Below, piece after piece: positions 40,745 to 47,633 of a stretch of 49,121 nt of DNA. The translations under genes were made by a program, and so were the position numbers. The notes under the pieces were generated by a model, which was given only the letters and a program-made list of their open reading frames with translations, was not told where the DNA came from and made no database searches. This stretch comes from CALFMR01 sp035550595 (lineage in GTDB: Bacteria; Acidobacteriota; Vicinamibacteria; Vicinamibacterales; SCN-69-37): assembly GCA_035550595.1 (NCBI GenBank), contig DASZOV010000041.1:1-49121 (forward strand), in the 5' to 3' direction. The number at the start of each line of letters is the position of its first letter. Positions within the stretch are counted from its first letter, which is position 1.

Positions 40745-40869
40745 GGCAACTTCGAACTTCGAACTTTGAACTTCGAATGAAGGAGGCGCCTTCGGCGCGT
40801 CTTGTTGGAAGTGCGCGCCCGTGACTGGCATCACTTTTCGAAGTTCAAAGTTCGAAGTTCGAAGTTGCC
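40745..40869. repeat. 33-bp perfect inverted repeat of AACTTYG heptamers
   Basis: Left arm 40745-40777 is GGC followed by four AACTTYG heptamers and AA; right arm 40837-40869 is its exact reverse complement. The 59 bases between carry a small hairpin GCGCC-TTC-GGCGC (40786-40798). It fills the whole space between murJ and the rhomboid gene. MITE-like in form, but no flanking target duplication is evident. Confidence 0.9.
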
Positions 40870-40878
40870 AAAAGTCCC

Positions 40879-41640
40879 ATGAGGTACCATTCCCTCGTGC
40901 GCCGCTATCCCTCGAACGTCGTGACGACCTTCGGGCCTGGACCGATCACGCCGGCGGTGCGCGCGATCATCATCGTGAACGTCGCGGTCTATCTCGCGAC
41001 GCTCATCGCGCCCGGGGCGATCGTCACGTTCTTCGGGCTCTCGCCGGCCGAGGTCATCGGGCACGGCGCCGTCTGGCAGCTCGCGACCTATCTCTTCGTC
41101 CACTCGCCGTCGAGCGTGATGCACATCCTGTTCAACATGCTCGCGGTGTGGATGTTCGGCGTGGACCTCGAGCGGCGCTGGGGCACGCGCTTCTTCACGA
41201 AGTACTACTTCGTCACCGGCGTCGGCGCGGGTGTGTTGACGGTGCTCGTGAGTCTTCTGCCGTTCGATTGGGCACGCGCCGCCTATCCGACGGTGACGAT
41301 CGGCGCGTCGGGCGCGGTTTACGGCCTGCTCATCGCCTGGGGCCTGATCTTTCCGGACCGGCAGATCTACTTCATCATCTTCCCGATGTCCGCCCGCATG
41401 TTCGTCGTCCTCGCGGGCGTCGTCGCGTTCGTCTCGGCCGTCGGCGCGAGCGGCGGGCCGGTGGCCAACGTCGCGCACCTCGGCGGGCTGCTCGTCGGCT
41501 ATCTGTACTTGAAGCCGCCGCGTGACATCCGGCTGTCGCTGCAGTACCACCTCACGCGCTGGCGCATGGAACGCATGCGCCGCCGGTTCGACGTCCACCG
41601 CGGTGGACGGGACCGCGACTGGCGCGATCGCATCCACTGA
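40879..41640 (+). CDS. Rhomboid family intramembrane serine protease
   Basis: 253 residues from ATG 40879. Six helices with VMHILFNMLAVWMFG (H82, N86 region forming the oxyanion site), TIGASGAVYGL with the nucleophile S144, and NVAHLGGLLVGYLY with H200 completing the dyad. So the active site is complete. A basic tail follows. It cleaves membrane proteins within the bilayer; the target is unknown. Ends in TGATG shared with the next gene. Confidence 0.96.
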   Translation: MRYHSLVRRYPSNVVTTFGPGPITPAVRAIIIVNVAVYLATLIAPGAIVTFFGLSPAEVIGHGAVWQLATYLFVHSPSSVMHILFNMLAVWMFGVDLERRWGTRFFTKYYFVTGVGAGVLTVLVSLLPFDWARAAYPTVTIGASGAVYGLLIAWGLIFPDRQIYFIIFPMSARMFVVLAGVVAFVSAVGASGGPVANVAHLGGLLVGYLYLKPPRDIRLSLQYHLTRWRMERMRRRFDVHRGGRDRDWRDRIH

Positions 41641-43043
41641 TGCGCCGGCGCGCGTGGCTGGCCGCGGCGCTCGTCGCGGGCGCGGTCGTCCGCGCCGTCC
41701 TGCTGCCGTCGCCGGGATCGCCCGACGTCCCCGACTGGAAAATCTGGTCGTTCGCCGCGTCGACCGACGCGACGTCGCTCTACGGCGTGGGCGGCCGTCC
41801 ACCCGAGCGCCGCCTGATGCACTGGCAGGGCGAGACGGCGACGACCGACTATCCGCCGCTCGCCTTGTACGAGCTCGCCATCGTCGGACGCGCGTACGCC
41901 GCGATCGATCCGACGTTCGAGCCGTCGACGCGACTGACGGTCTTCGTCAAACTGCCCGGCCTCGTCGCGGAGATCGCGTTCGTCATTTTTCTCCTGACGT
42001 GGGGACGCCGGCGATTCGGCGAGACGGCGGCGGCGTGGGGCGCCGTCGCGTTCTGGCTCAGCCCGGCGGTGATCGTCGACGGCGCGGCGCTTGGCTATCT
42101 CGACGCGCAGATGGCGGTGCCAGCGGCGATGGCCGTCATGCTCGCGGCCGCGGGCGAAGCCATGCCGGCGGGCGCGCTCATTGCCGTGGCGATTCTCACC
42201 AAGGCGCAGGCGATCTTCGCGGCGCCCGCCGTGTTCGTCGCGCTGCTCGCGGCGCGCGGCGCACTGTTCGGGCGGCCACGGCGAGCGGGGGTCGGGCGGC
42301 CACGGGGGGCCGCCCCTACGGAAGGCGTGGGGGGATTGGCGAAGGGCCTGGCGGGAAAGACCGGCGTGGCGGCGGATGTGGTGCGCTTCGCCGTGGGCGG
42401 CCTCGCGGTGACGGCCGCGTCGGTCGTGCCGATCGTCCTGCGAGGCGCGTGGGCGAACATGGTCCAGGCGCTGGGACGGCTCGGCACGCACGACATGGTG
42501 TCGGGCCAGGCGCTGAACGTGTGGTGGATCGTCACCTGGATCGCGCGATCGATCGACTCGCTCGACATGGGCTGGCGGCGCGCGTTCACCGAGCCGGTGC
42601 GGATTCTCGCGATCTCGCGCTTCGTTGAAGTCGGCTATCCCAACCCGCGTCCCATCGGCATCGTGCTCGTCGCGGCGGCGATCGTGTGGGCGTCCTGGCG
42701 CATGCGACGCGCGCGATCGGTCGCGGCCTGGACGCTCACCGCCGGTTGGTGCGCCTACGCGTACGCGATGCTCGGCGCGCAGGTGCACGAGAATCACTTC
42801 TATCTCGCCGTGCCGCTGCTCATCCCAGCGGCTGCCATCGACGCGCGCCTGCGCGTGGTCACGACGGCCATCAGCCTGATGGTCGCCTTCAACCTGTACG
42901 TCTTCTACGGCTTCGGGACGAGCTGGTCGCCCGCGATCGATCGCGCGTGGACGGGCGTGGACGTCACCGTGATCGCGGCCGCGATCAACGTGGCGCTGTT
43001 CGGGTGGCTGACGCGGTGTCTGGTGCGTACGCCATCGCGTTGA
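41640..43043 (+). CDS. GT-C-like membrane glycosyltransferase (GT87-like) with an in-frame repeat insertion
   Basis: 467 residues from ATG 41640. About ten helices. PDWKIWSFAAST and TTDYPPLALYELAIVGRAY, with DYPP, place it near GT87/mannosyltransferase-like GT-C proteins. Residues about 209-227 come from a GC-rich hairpin element (42265-42320), again between two helices, at the loop equivalent to that hit in the gene at 1877. The 3' end overlaps the opposite htpX-like gene by 59 bases. Confidence 0.82.
   Translation: MRRRAWLAAALVAGAVVRAVLLPSPGSPDVPDWKIWSFAASTDATSLYGVGGRPPERRLMHWQGETATTDYPPLALYELAIVGRAYAAIDPTFEPSTRLTVFVKLPGLVAEIAFVIFLLTWGRRRFGETAAAWGAVAFWLSPAVIVDGAALGYLDAQMAVPAAMAVMLAAAGEAMPAGALIAVAILTKAQAIFAAPAVFVALLAARGALFGRPRRAGVGRPRGAAPTEGVGGLAKGLAGKTGVAADVVRFAVGGLAVTAASVVPIVLRGAWANMVQALGRLGTHDMVSGQALNVWWIVTWIARSIDSLDMGWRRAFTEPVRILAISRFVEVGYPNPRPIGIVLVAAAIVWASWRMRRARSVAAWTLTAGWCAYAYAMLGAQVHENHFYLAVPLLIPAAAIDARLRVVTTAISLMVAFNLYVFYGFGTSWSPAIDRAWTGVDVTVIAAAINVALFGWLTRCLVRTPSR
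42265..42320 (+). repeat. Hairpin repeat element inserted in frame
   Basis: A partial unit (TGTTCGGGCGGCCACGGCGA) is followed by a full one: GGGCGGCC (42294-42301), loop ACGGGG, GGCCGCCC (42308-42315), CTACG. Same family as 2558-2647, with one stem pair swapped (C-G here, G-C there). Confidence 0.85.
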
Positions 43044-43995
43044 GCGCGGCGATGCGGCGCGCCATCGGCGGATGCGTCGCCCAGAGATCCGCCCAGAAGC
43101 CCTGGCGGCCGTTCAGGGATCGGCCGAGCGGATCGGCGATGCAGAGGTGCGCGGTGCCGCGTTTGATCGACGGCGTCGGCTCGACGGCGTCCTCAATCTT
43201 CTCGAGCGCGTGCGCCAGGCCCAGCGGGTTGCGCGTGAGCTCGGCGCCGGTCGCATCGGCCTGATACTCTCGCCGCCGCGACACGGCCATCGCCAGCAGT
43301 TGCGCGATGATCGGCGCCAGGATCATCGCGACGATCCAGATCGCGAAGAACGCGAGTCCGGCCACGCCGTTGCCGTTCCCATCACGCCTCGACCGTCCGC
43401 GTCCGCCGCCGAAGCGCATCGCACGCCCCGACCAGTCCGCGAGCAGCACGACCGCGCCGACGAGCGCGGCGACGACGGTCATCAACCGGATGTCGAGGTT
43501 GCGGATGTGCCCCATCTCGTGCGCGACGACGCCCTGCAGTTCCTCGCGGTTGAGCGATCGCAACAGGCCGCGTGTCACGGCGAGCGACGCGTGCGCCGGG
43601 TCGCGTCCGGTCGCGAACGCGTTCGGGTCGTCATCGGGAATGACATACGTCGCGGGCACCGGAATGCCCGCGGCGATCGCCATCTCCTCGACGACGTTCT
43701 GCAGTTGCCGATAACGCAGCCGGTCGTCGTCGGTGGTCGCGGCCGCGAGCTCGGTCGTGAGCGGCACGGCGGACGCCGAGGCGAGCACGGATCGATCGCC
43801 GTTCTGGAGACTCCACCACGCCTGGCCGCCGCCGATCGCGAGCGCGGCAATCGACGCGACGGGCACGAACGTGACGCCATTGCCGATGATGAACAGGTCC
43901 ACGCCGGCGCCGATGAGCAGCAGGAAGCCGGTGAAGACGATCATCACCAGCCACGTCTTGCGCCGGTTCGCGGCCTGTTGCTCGAGAAGGTTCAT
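42985..43995 (-). CDS. HtpX-like M48 family zinc metalloprotease
   Basis: 336 residues from ATG 43995 (a TTG two codons earlier is less likely). Two helices near 14-60, then the zinc motif HEMGH (159-163), two more hydrophobic stretches near 172-190 and 200-232, and RRREYQADATGAEL (about 233-246) giving the third ligand Glu. RGTAHLCIADPL and THPPMARRIAAL are typical of HtpX. Membrane quality-control protease acting on the inner-membrane cytoplasmic face; follows LemA by 30 bases. Confidence 0.95.
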   Translation of the reverse strand: MNLLEQQAANRRKTWLVMIVFTGFLLLIGAGVDLFIIGNGVTFVPVASIAALAIGGGQAWWSLQNGDRSVLASASAVPLTTELAAATTDDDRLRYRQLQNVVEEMAIAAGIPVPATYVIPDDDPNAFATGRDPAHASLAVTRGLLRSLNREELQGVVAHEMGHIRNLDIRLMTVVAALVGAVVLLADWSGRAMRFGGGRGRSRRDGNGNGVAGLAFFAIWIVAMILAPIIAQLLAMAVSRRREYQADATGAELTRNPLGLAHALEKIEDAVEPTPSIKRGTAHLCIADPLGRSLNGRQGFWADLWATHPPMARRIAALNAMAYAPDTASATRTAPR

Positions 43996-44025
43996 GGACA
44001 ACCGACGGGCCGTCCCGCGCTCGTG

Positions 44026-44697
44026 TTACGACGCGCTGCCCGATCCGGGCCCTGCCGGTCCCGTGCCAGGGGCCGGCGGTGTGCTGGGAGTGACCGCGCT
44101 CGGAGCCGCCGCGCCCGCGCCGCCGCCCGACGATGGACGGTTCATCGACAGGTCAACCGTCGGAACGGCGCGCTCGGTGTTGTCAGTGATCTCGAAGAGC
44201 TCGGCCGGCGCGAAGTTGAACGATCCCGCGATGAGATTCGACGGGAACGTCTCGCGCGCGATGTTGTACTTCGTCGCGATGTCGTTGTAGAACTGCCGCG
44301 CGAAGCCGATCTTGTTCTCGGTGCCGGCCAGCTCTTCCTGCAGCATCTTCACGTTCTCGTTCGCACGGAGCTGCGGGTAGTTCTCCGCGACGGCGAAGAG
44401 CCGTCCGATCGCCTGCGTCAGCTCGCCTTCCTTCTGGCTCGCATCGGCCGGCGTGGTGGCGGCCATGGCGCGCGCGCGGGCGTCCATGACGGCCGTCAGC
44501 GTGTCGCGCTCGTACTCCATCGCGCCGTGCACGGTGTTGACGAGATTCGGGATCAAATCGTGCCGCCGCTTGAGCTGCACGTCGATCTGCTTCCAGCCGT
44601 TGTCCTTCTGATTCTTCAGACCGACGAGGCGGTTGTACATTCCCATCACCCACAGGGCGATGAGGACGACGATGACGATGAGCACGATGAACGCCAT
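44026..44697 (-). CDS. LemA family protein
   Basis: 223 residues from ATG 44697, preceded by GAGGAGG. One N-terminal helix (2-20) then the LemA helical bundle: YNRLVGLKNQKDNGWKQIDV, LKRRHDLIPNLVNTVHGAM, YERDTLTAVMDARARA, LFAVAENYPQLRANENV, LAGTENKIGFARQFYND and FPSNLIAGSF. Ends in a Gly/Ala/Pro-rich tail. LemA and HtpX are often paired; the function of LemA is poorly known, probably membrane-stress related. Confidence 0.96.
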   Translation of the reverse strand: MAFIVLIVIVVLIALWVMGMYNRLVGLKNQKDNGWKQIDVQLKRRHDLIPNLVNTVHGAMEYERDTLTAVMDARARAMAATTPADASQKEGELTQAIGRLFAVAENYPQLRANENVKMLQEELAGTENKIGFARQFYNDIATKYNIARETFPSNLIAGSFNFAPAELFEITDNTERAVPTVDLSMNRPSSGGGAGAAAPSAVTPSTPPAPGTGPAGPGSGSAS

Positions 44698-44701
44698 GGA
44701 G

Positions 44702-44709
44702 CCTCCTCA
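44702..44709 (-). promoter_or_regulatory. TGAGGAGG: cupin stop and LemA Shine-Dalgarno combined
   Basis: On the minus strand the TGA stop of the cupin gene (44709-44707) is the first part of TGAGGAGG, 4 bases ahead of the LemA ATG. This suggests ribosome reinitiation. Confidence 0.7.
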
Positions 44710-45015
44710 GGCAAACGTGAGCACGAACGTGTCGTCGAGGCTTTCGGCCTGATGGATCGCGCCGGCCTCGACGGCGAGCACGCCGCCCTCGCGGACGGTC
44801 AGCTCGGCGCCGTCCACTTCCGTGCGGAGGGCGCCCTGCAGCACATAGATCACGACGTCGCGCGGATGCGCGTGGCGCGGCACGATCGCGCCCTTCTTCA
44901 GATAGGTCTGCGTGAGCGTCGCGCCCGGCGCGGCGACGGCTTTGCGCGCCACCATGTCGGTGACTTTTTCGAGGGGCAGCTCGTCCCAGCGAGCGAGGCG
45001 GGCGCGGGGGTTCAT
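44707..45015 (-). CDS. Cupin domain protein
   Basis: 102 residues, a single cupin barrel: YLKKGAIVPRHAHPRDVVIY (about 39-58) with the metal His pair in HAH and LQGALRTEVDGAELTVREGG with VEAGAIHQAE giving a later His. The sensor-like small cupin could bind a metal and a small ligand. It leads the LemA-HtpX operon, so a regulatory or detoxifying role in the same stress response is possible (inference). Confidence 0.9.
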   Translation of the reverse strand: MNPRARLARWDELPLEKVTDMVARKAVAAPGATLTQTYLKKGAIVPRHAHPRDVVIYVLQGALRTEVDGAELTVREGGVLAVEAGAIHQAESLDDTFVLTFA

Positions 45016-45017
45016 GG

Positions 45018-45029
45018 CTGAGTTCTCAG
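45018..45029. promoter_or_regulatory. Short palindrome between the divergent promoters and the cupin start
   Basis: CTGAG-TT-CTCAG, perfect 5-bp arms, immediately inside the cupin leader and 3 bases from the plus-strand -10 box. A possible operator. Confidence 0.3.
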
Positions 45030-45030
45030 G

Positions 45031-45038
45031 AGTATAAT
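45031..45038. promoter_or_regulatory. Overlapping divergent -10 boxes
   Basis: AGTATAAT reads TATAAT on the plus strand (45033-45038) towards the E1 gene, and TATACT on the minus strand (45036-45031) towards the cupin gene, 15 bases from its ATG. No clear -35. Same design as at 32374-32381. Confidence 0.5.
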
Positions 45039-45085
45039 CGAGCGGTTGCGCAGGCGCCGGATCACGTCAAACGGGGTTCTCCCTG

Positions 45086-47245
45086 ATGAAGATGAGCACG
45101 CTGTCGAACGGACGAGCCGCGAATCCGACCTCCTCCCCGCACCGTTCGGTCGCCGGCACGAGTGCTCGTGACAGCCTGACGCGCGACGATCTCATCCGGA
45201 TCTATCGCACGATGCTGCTCTCGCGGCGCATCGACGACAAAGAAATCCAGCTCAAGCACCAGAGCGCGCTGTACTTCCAGATCAGCGGGGCGGGCCACGA
45301 AGCCATCCTCACGGCGGCGGGCTTGGCCATGCGCGCCGGTTATGACTGGTTCTATCCGTATTATCGCGACCGCGCTTTGTGCTTGACGCTCGGCATGACG
45401 CCGCTCGAGATGTTCCTCGCCGGCGTGGGCGCGCAGGACGACAAGACGAGCGGCGGACGGCAGATGCCCTCGCACTGGGGCGACGCCGCGAGGCACATCG
45501 TCTCCGAGTCGAGCGCGACCGGCACGCAGTGCCTGCACGCGGTCGGTTGCGCCGAAGCGGCCGTCCTCTACGCGGCGCTGCCCGACATTCCCGATCGGCC
45601 GTTCGCGGGCGACGAAGTGACCTACTGCTCGGTTGGCGACGGCGCGACGAGCGAAGGCGAGTTCTGGGAGTCGCTGAACGCCGCCTGTCTCAAGCAGTTG
45701 CCGATCGTCTTCGTCGTCGAGGACAACGGCTACGCGATCTCGGTGCCGGTCGAAGTGCAGACGCCGGGCGGCAGCATCTCGCGGCTCGTCGAGTCGTTCC
45801 CGCACCTCAAAGTGATCCGCTGCGACGGCACGGACGTGCTCGAGAGCTATCACGCGATGCTCGACGCGGTCGACTGGTGCCGCGACCGCCGCGGGCCCGC
45901 GCTCGTCCACGCCACGGTCATCCGTCCGTACTCGCACTCGCACTCCGACGACGAGCGCGCGTACAAGACGACCGAGGAGCGCGCGGCCGAAGCGCGACGC
46001 GATCCGATTCCGAAGTTCGCGGCGTTCCTCAAGGAGAACGGCGTTCTCGACGACAGCGGCTTGGCGGACATCGCGCGCGACGTCGACCGCGAAGTGAACG
46101 AGGCGGCCGAAGCCGCGCTCGACGCCGTGCGTCCCGCGCCAGAGACGGCCACGCGCTACGTCTACTCGCCGGATTGCGATCCCACGTCGGCCGAGTTCGA
46201 CACCCCGGCCCGCACCGACGGCGCGCCCGATACGATGGTCGCCGCCATCAACCGCACGCTGCACGACGAGATGCGGACCAACCCGCGCATCATCGTGTAT
46301 GGCGAAGACGTCGCCGACTGCAGCCGCGAGGAACACCTGCACGACGTGTCGGGCAAGGGCGGCGTCTTCAAGGCGACGCTCGGCCTGCAGAAGGCGTTCG
46401 GATCGACGCGCGTCTTCAACTCGCCCATCGCCGAAGCCGCCATCGTCGGCCGAGCGTGCGGGCTCGGCACGCGCGGGTTGAAACCGGTCGTCGAGATCCA
46501 GTTCTTCGACTACATCTGGCCCGCGATGATGCAGCTCCGCGACGAGATCGCGATGCTGCGCTACCGGTCGAACAACATGTTCGCGTGCCCGATGGTGGTG
46601 CGCGTCCCGATCGGCGGCTATCTGCGCGGCGGGTCGCTGTACCACAGCCAGTCGGGCGAGAGCATCTTCGCCCACTGCCCCGGCCTCCGCATCGCGTTCC
46701 CGTCAACGGCGGCCGACGCCGCAGGCCTGCTGCGCACCGCCATTCGCTCCGAGGATCCCGTCCTGTTCCTCGAGCACAAGCATCTCTACCGGCAGACGTA
46801 CAACAAGAGCCCGTATCCCGGCCCCGACCACATGGTGCCGTTCGGCAAATCCGCCGTCCGCCGCGAAGGGACGGACGTGGTCGTCATCACCTGGGGCGCG
46901 CTCGTGCAGCGGTCGATCGTCGCCGCCCAGCAGGCGGAAAAGCAGGGCGTGAGCGCCGCGGTCATCGACCTGCGGACGATTGCCCCGTACGACTGGGACG
47001 GCATCGCCGCTGCCGTCCGCCAGACGAACCGCGTCGTCATCGCGCACGAAGACCAGCTCACGTGCGGCTTCGGCGCCGAAATCGCCGCCCGCATCGCCGG
47101 CGAACTCTTCGACTACCTGGACGCCCCCGTCGCCCGCGTCGCCGCCCTGGATACACCGGTGGCCTATCACCCCGACCTCGAAGAGGTGATCCTGCCGAGC
47201 ACGGAGCGGGTGTTGGAAGCGATTGTGAAGAGCGCGCGATACTGA
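45086..47245 (+). CDS. Fused alpha-beta 2-oxoacid dehydrogenase E1 (thiamine-dependent)
   Basis: 719 residues. The N-terminal half is the E1 alpha subunit: FQISGAGHEAILTAAGLAM, YPYYRDRALCLTLG, MPSHWG and GDGATSEGEFWESLN with GDG at 184-186 and the closing Asn214 in EDNGYAIS (thiamine diphosphate site). From about 382 comes the E1 beta subunit: AINRTLHDEM, VYGEDVADCS, VFNSPIAEAAIVGRACGLG, FFDYIWPAMMQL, VRVPIGGYLRGG and VVITWGALVQRS. Substrate likely a branched-chain 2-oxoacid or pyruvate. No E2 or E3 gene is nearby. Residues 1-30 are Ser/Thr-rich; ATG 45092 is an alternative start. Confidence 0.95.
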   Translation: MKMSTLSNGRAANPTSSPHRSVAGTSARDSLTRDDLIRIYRTMLLSRRIDDKEIQLKHQSALYFQISGAGHEAILTAAGLAMRAGYDWFYPYYRDRALCLTLGMTPLEMFLAGVGAQDDKTSGGRQMPSHWGDAARHIVSESSATGTQCLHAVGCAEAAVLYAALPDIPDRPFAGDEVTYCSVGDGATSEGEFWESLNAACLKQLPIVFVVEDNGYAISVPVEVQTPGGSISRLVESFPHLKVIRCDGTDVLESYHAMLDAVDWCRDRRGPALVHATVIRPYSHSHSDDERAYKTTEERAAEARRDPIPKFAAFLKENGVLDDSGLADIARDVDREVNEAAEAALDAVRPAPETATRYVYSPDCDPTSAEFDTPARTDGAPDTMVAAINRTLHDEMRTNPRIIVYGEDVADCSREEHLHDVSGKGGVFKATLGLQKAFGSTRVFNSPIAEAAIVGRACGLGTRGLKPVVEIQFFDYIWPAMMQLRDEIAMLRYRSNNMFACPMVVRVPIGGYLRGGSLYHSQSGESIFAHCPGLRIAFPSTAADAAGLLRTAIRSEDPVLFLEHKHLYRQTYNKSPYPGPDHMVPFGKSAVRREGTDVVVITWGALVQRSIVAAQQAEKQGVSAAVIDLRTIAPYDWDGIAAAVRQTNRVVIAHEDQLTCGFGAEIAARIAGELFDYLDAPVARVAALDTPVAYHPDLEEVILPSTERVLEAIVKSARY

Positions 47246-47260
47246 CGGAAAGCGCGGGAT

Positions 47261-47284
47261 CAACTTCGAACTTTGAACTTCGAA
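47261..47284. repeat. AACTTYG heptamer repeat after the E1 gene
   Basis: Three AACTTYG heptamers (47262-47282) plus AA, matching 23 bases of the arms of the inverted repeat at 40745-40869. Here there is only one arm. Confidence 0.85.
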
Positions 47285-47319
47285 CTGGGTTCGAACCCAC
47301 GCGCGAAGCGCGGAAGAAC

Positions 47320-47460
47320 TCGGAACCACAGAACCCGGAACCCGAAGCACCCGGAACCTGGAACCGCAAGCAACCCGGAACCCGTGAACCCGGAACCAAC
47401 GAACCTGGCCCCCGGAACCCGAACCCCGGAACCTTGAATCCAGGCACCCGGAACCCTCGT
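47320..47460. repeat. GGAACC-type low-complexity tract before tRNA-Leu
   Basis: About 140 bases made mostly of CCCGGAACC and CGGAACC units in irregular order (for example around 47335, 47350, 47378, 47390 and 47450). No coding character. It fills the gap between the E1 gene and the tRNA. Confidence 0.75.
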
Positions 47461-47463
47461 CGT

Positions 47464-47550
47464 GCGAACGTGGCGGAACTGGCAGACGCGCCGGACTTAG
47501 GATCCGGTGGCCGAAAGGCCGTGAGGGTTCGAATCCCCCCGTTCGCACCA
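47464..47550 (+). tRNA. tRNA-Leu (anticodon TAG)
   Basis: A complete class II tRNA with encoded CCA. Acceptor GCGAACG (47464-47470) pairs with CGTTCGC (47540-47546), discriminator A, CCA 47548-47550. The anticodon stem CCGGA/TCCGG encloses CTTAGGA, anticodon TAG reading CUA. A long variable arm (TGGCCGAAAGGCCG region) marks it as Leu, and GGGTTCGAATCCC is the T arm. Confidence 0.97.
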
Positions 47551-47619
47551 AGTCTCCTCTTCGATACACCCGTCGGCCGGCCTTTGCGCGCGCCGTGGTC
47601 GATCCCCCCGTCCGCAGGA

Positions 47620-47625
47620 CATAAT
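47620..47625 (+). promoter_or_regulatory. CATAAT -10-like box 8 bases before tig
   Basis: CATAAT ends 8 bases before ATG 47634, implying a very short or absent leader. No convincing -35 or Shine-Dalgarno. Confidence 0.3.
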
Positions 47626-47633
47626 GGTCCCCG

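Noticed and set aside
47320..47460. CRISPR array
   Set aside because: Units are short, irregular and without spacers of constant length; no cas genes in the window.
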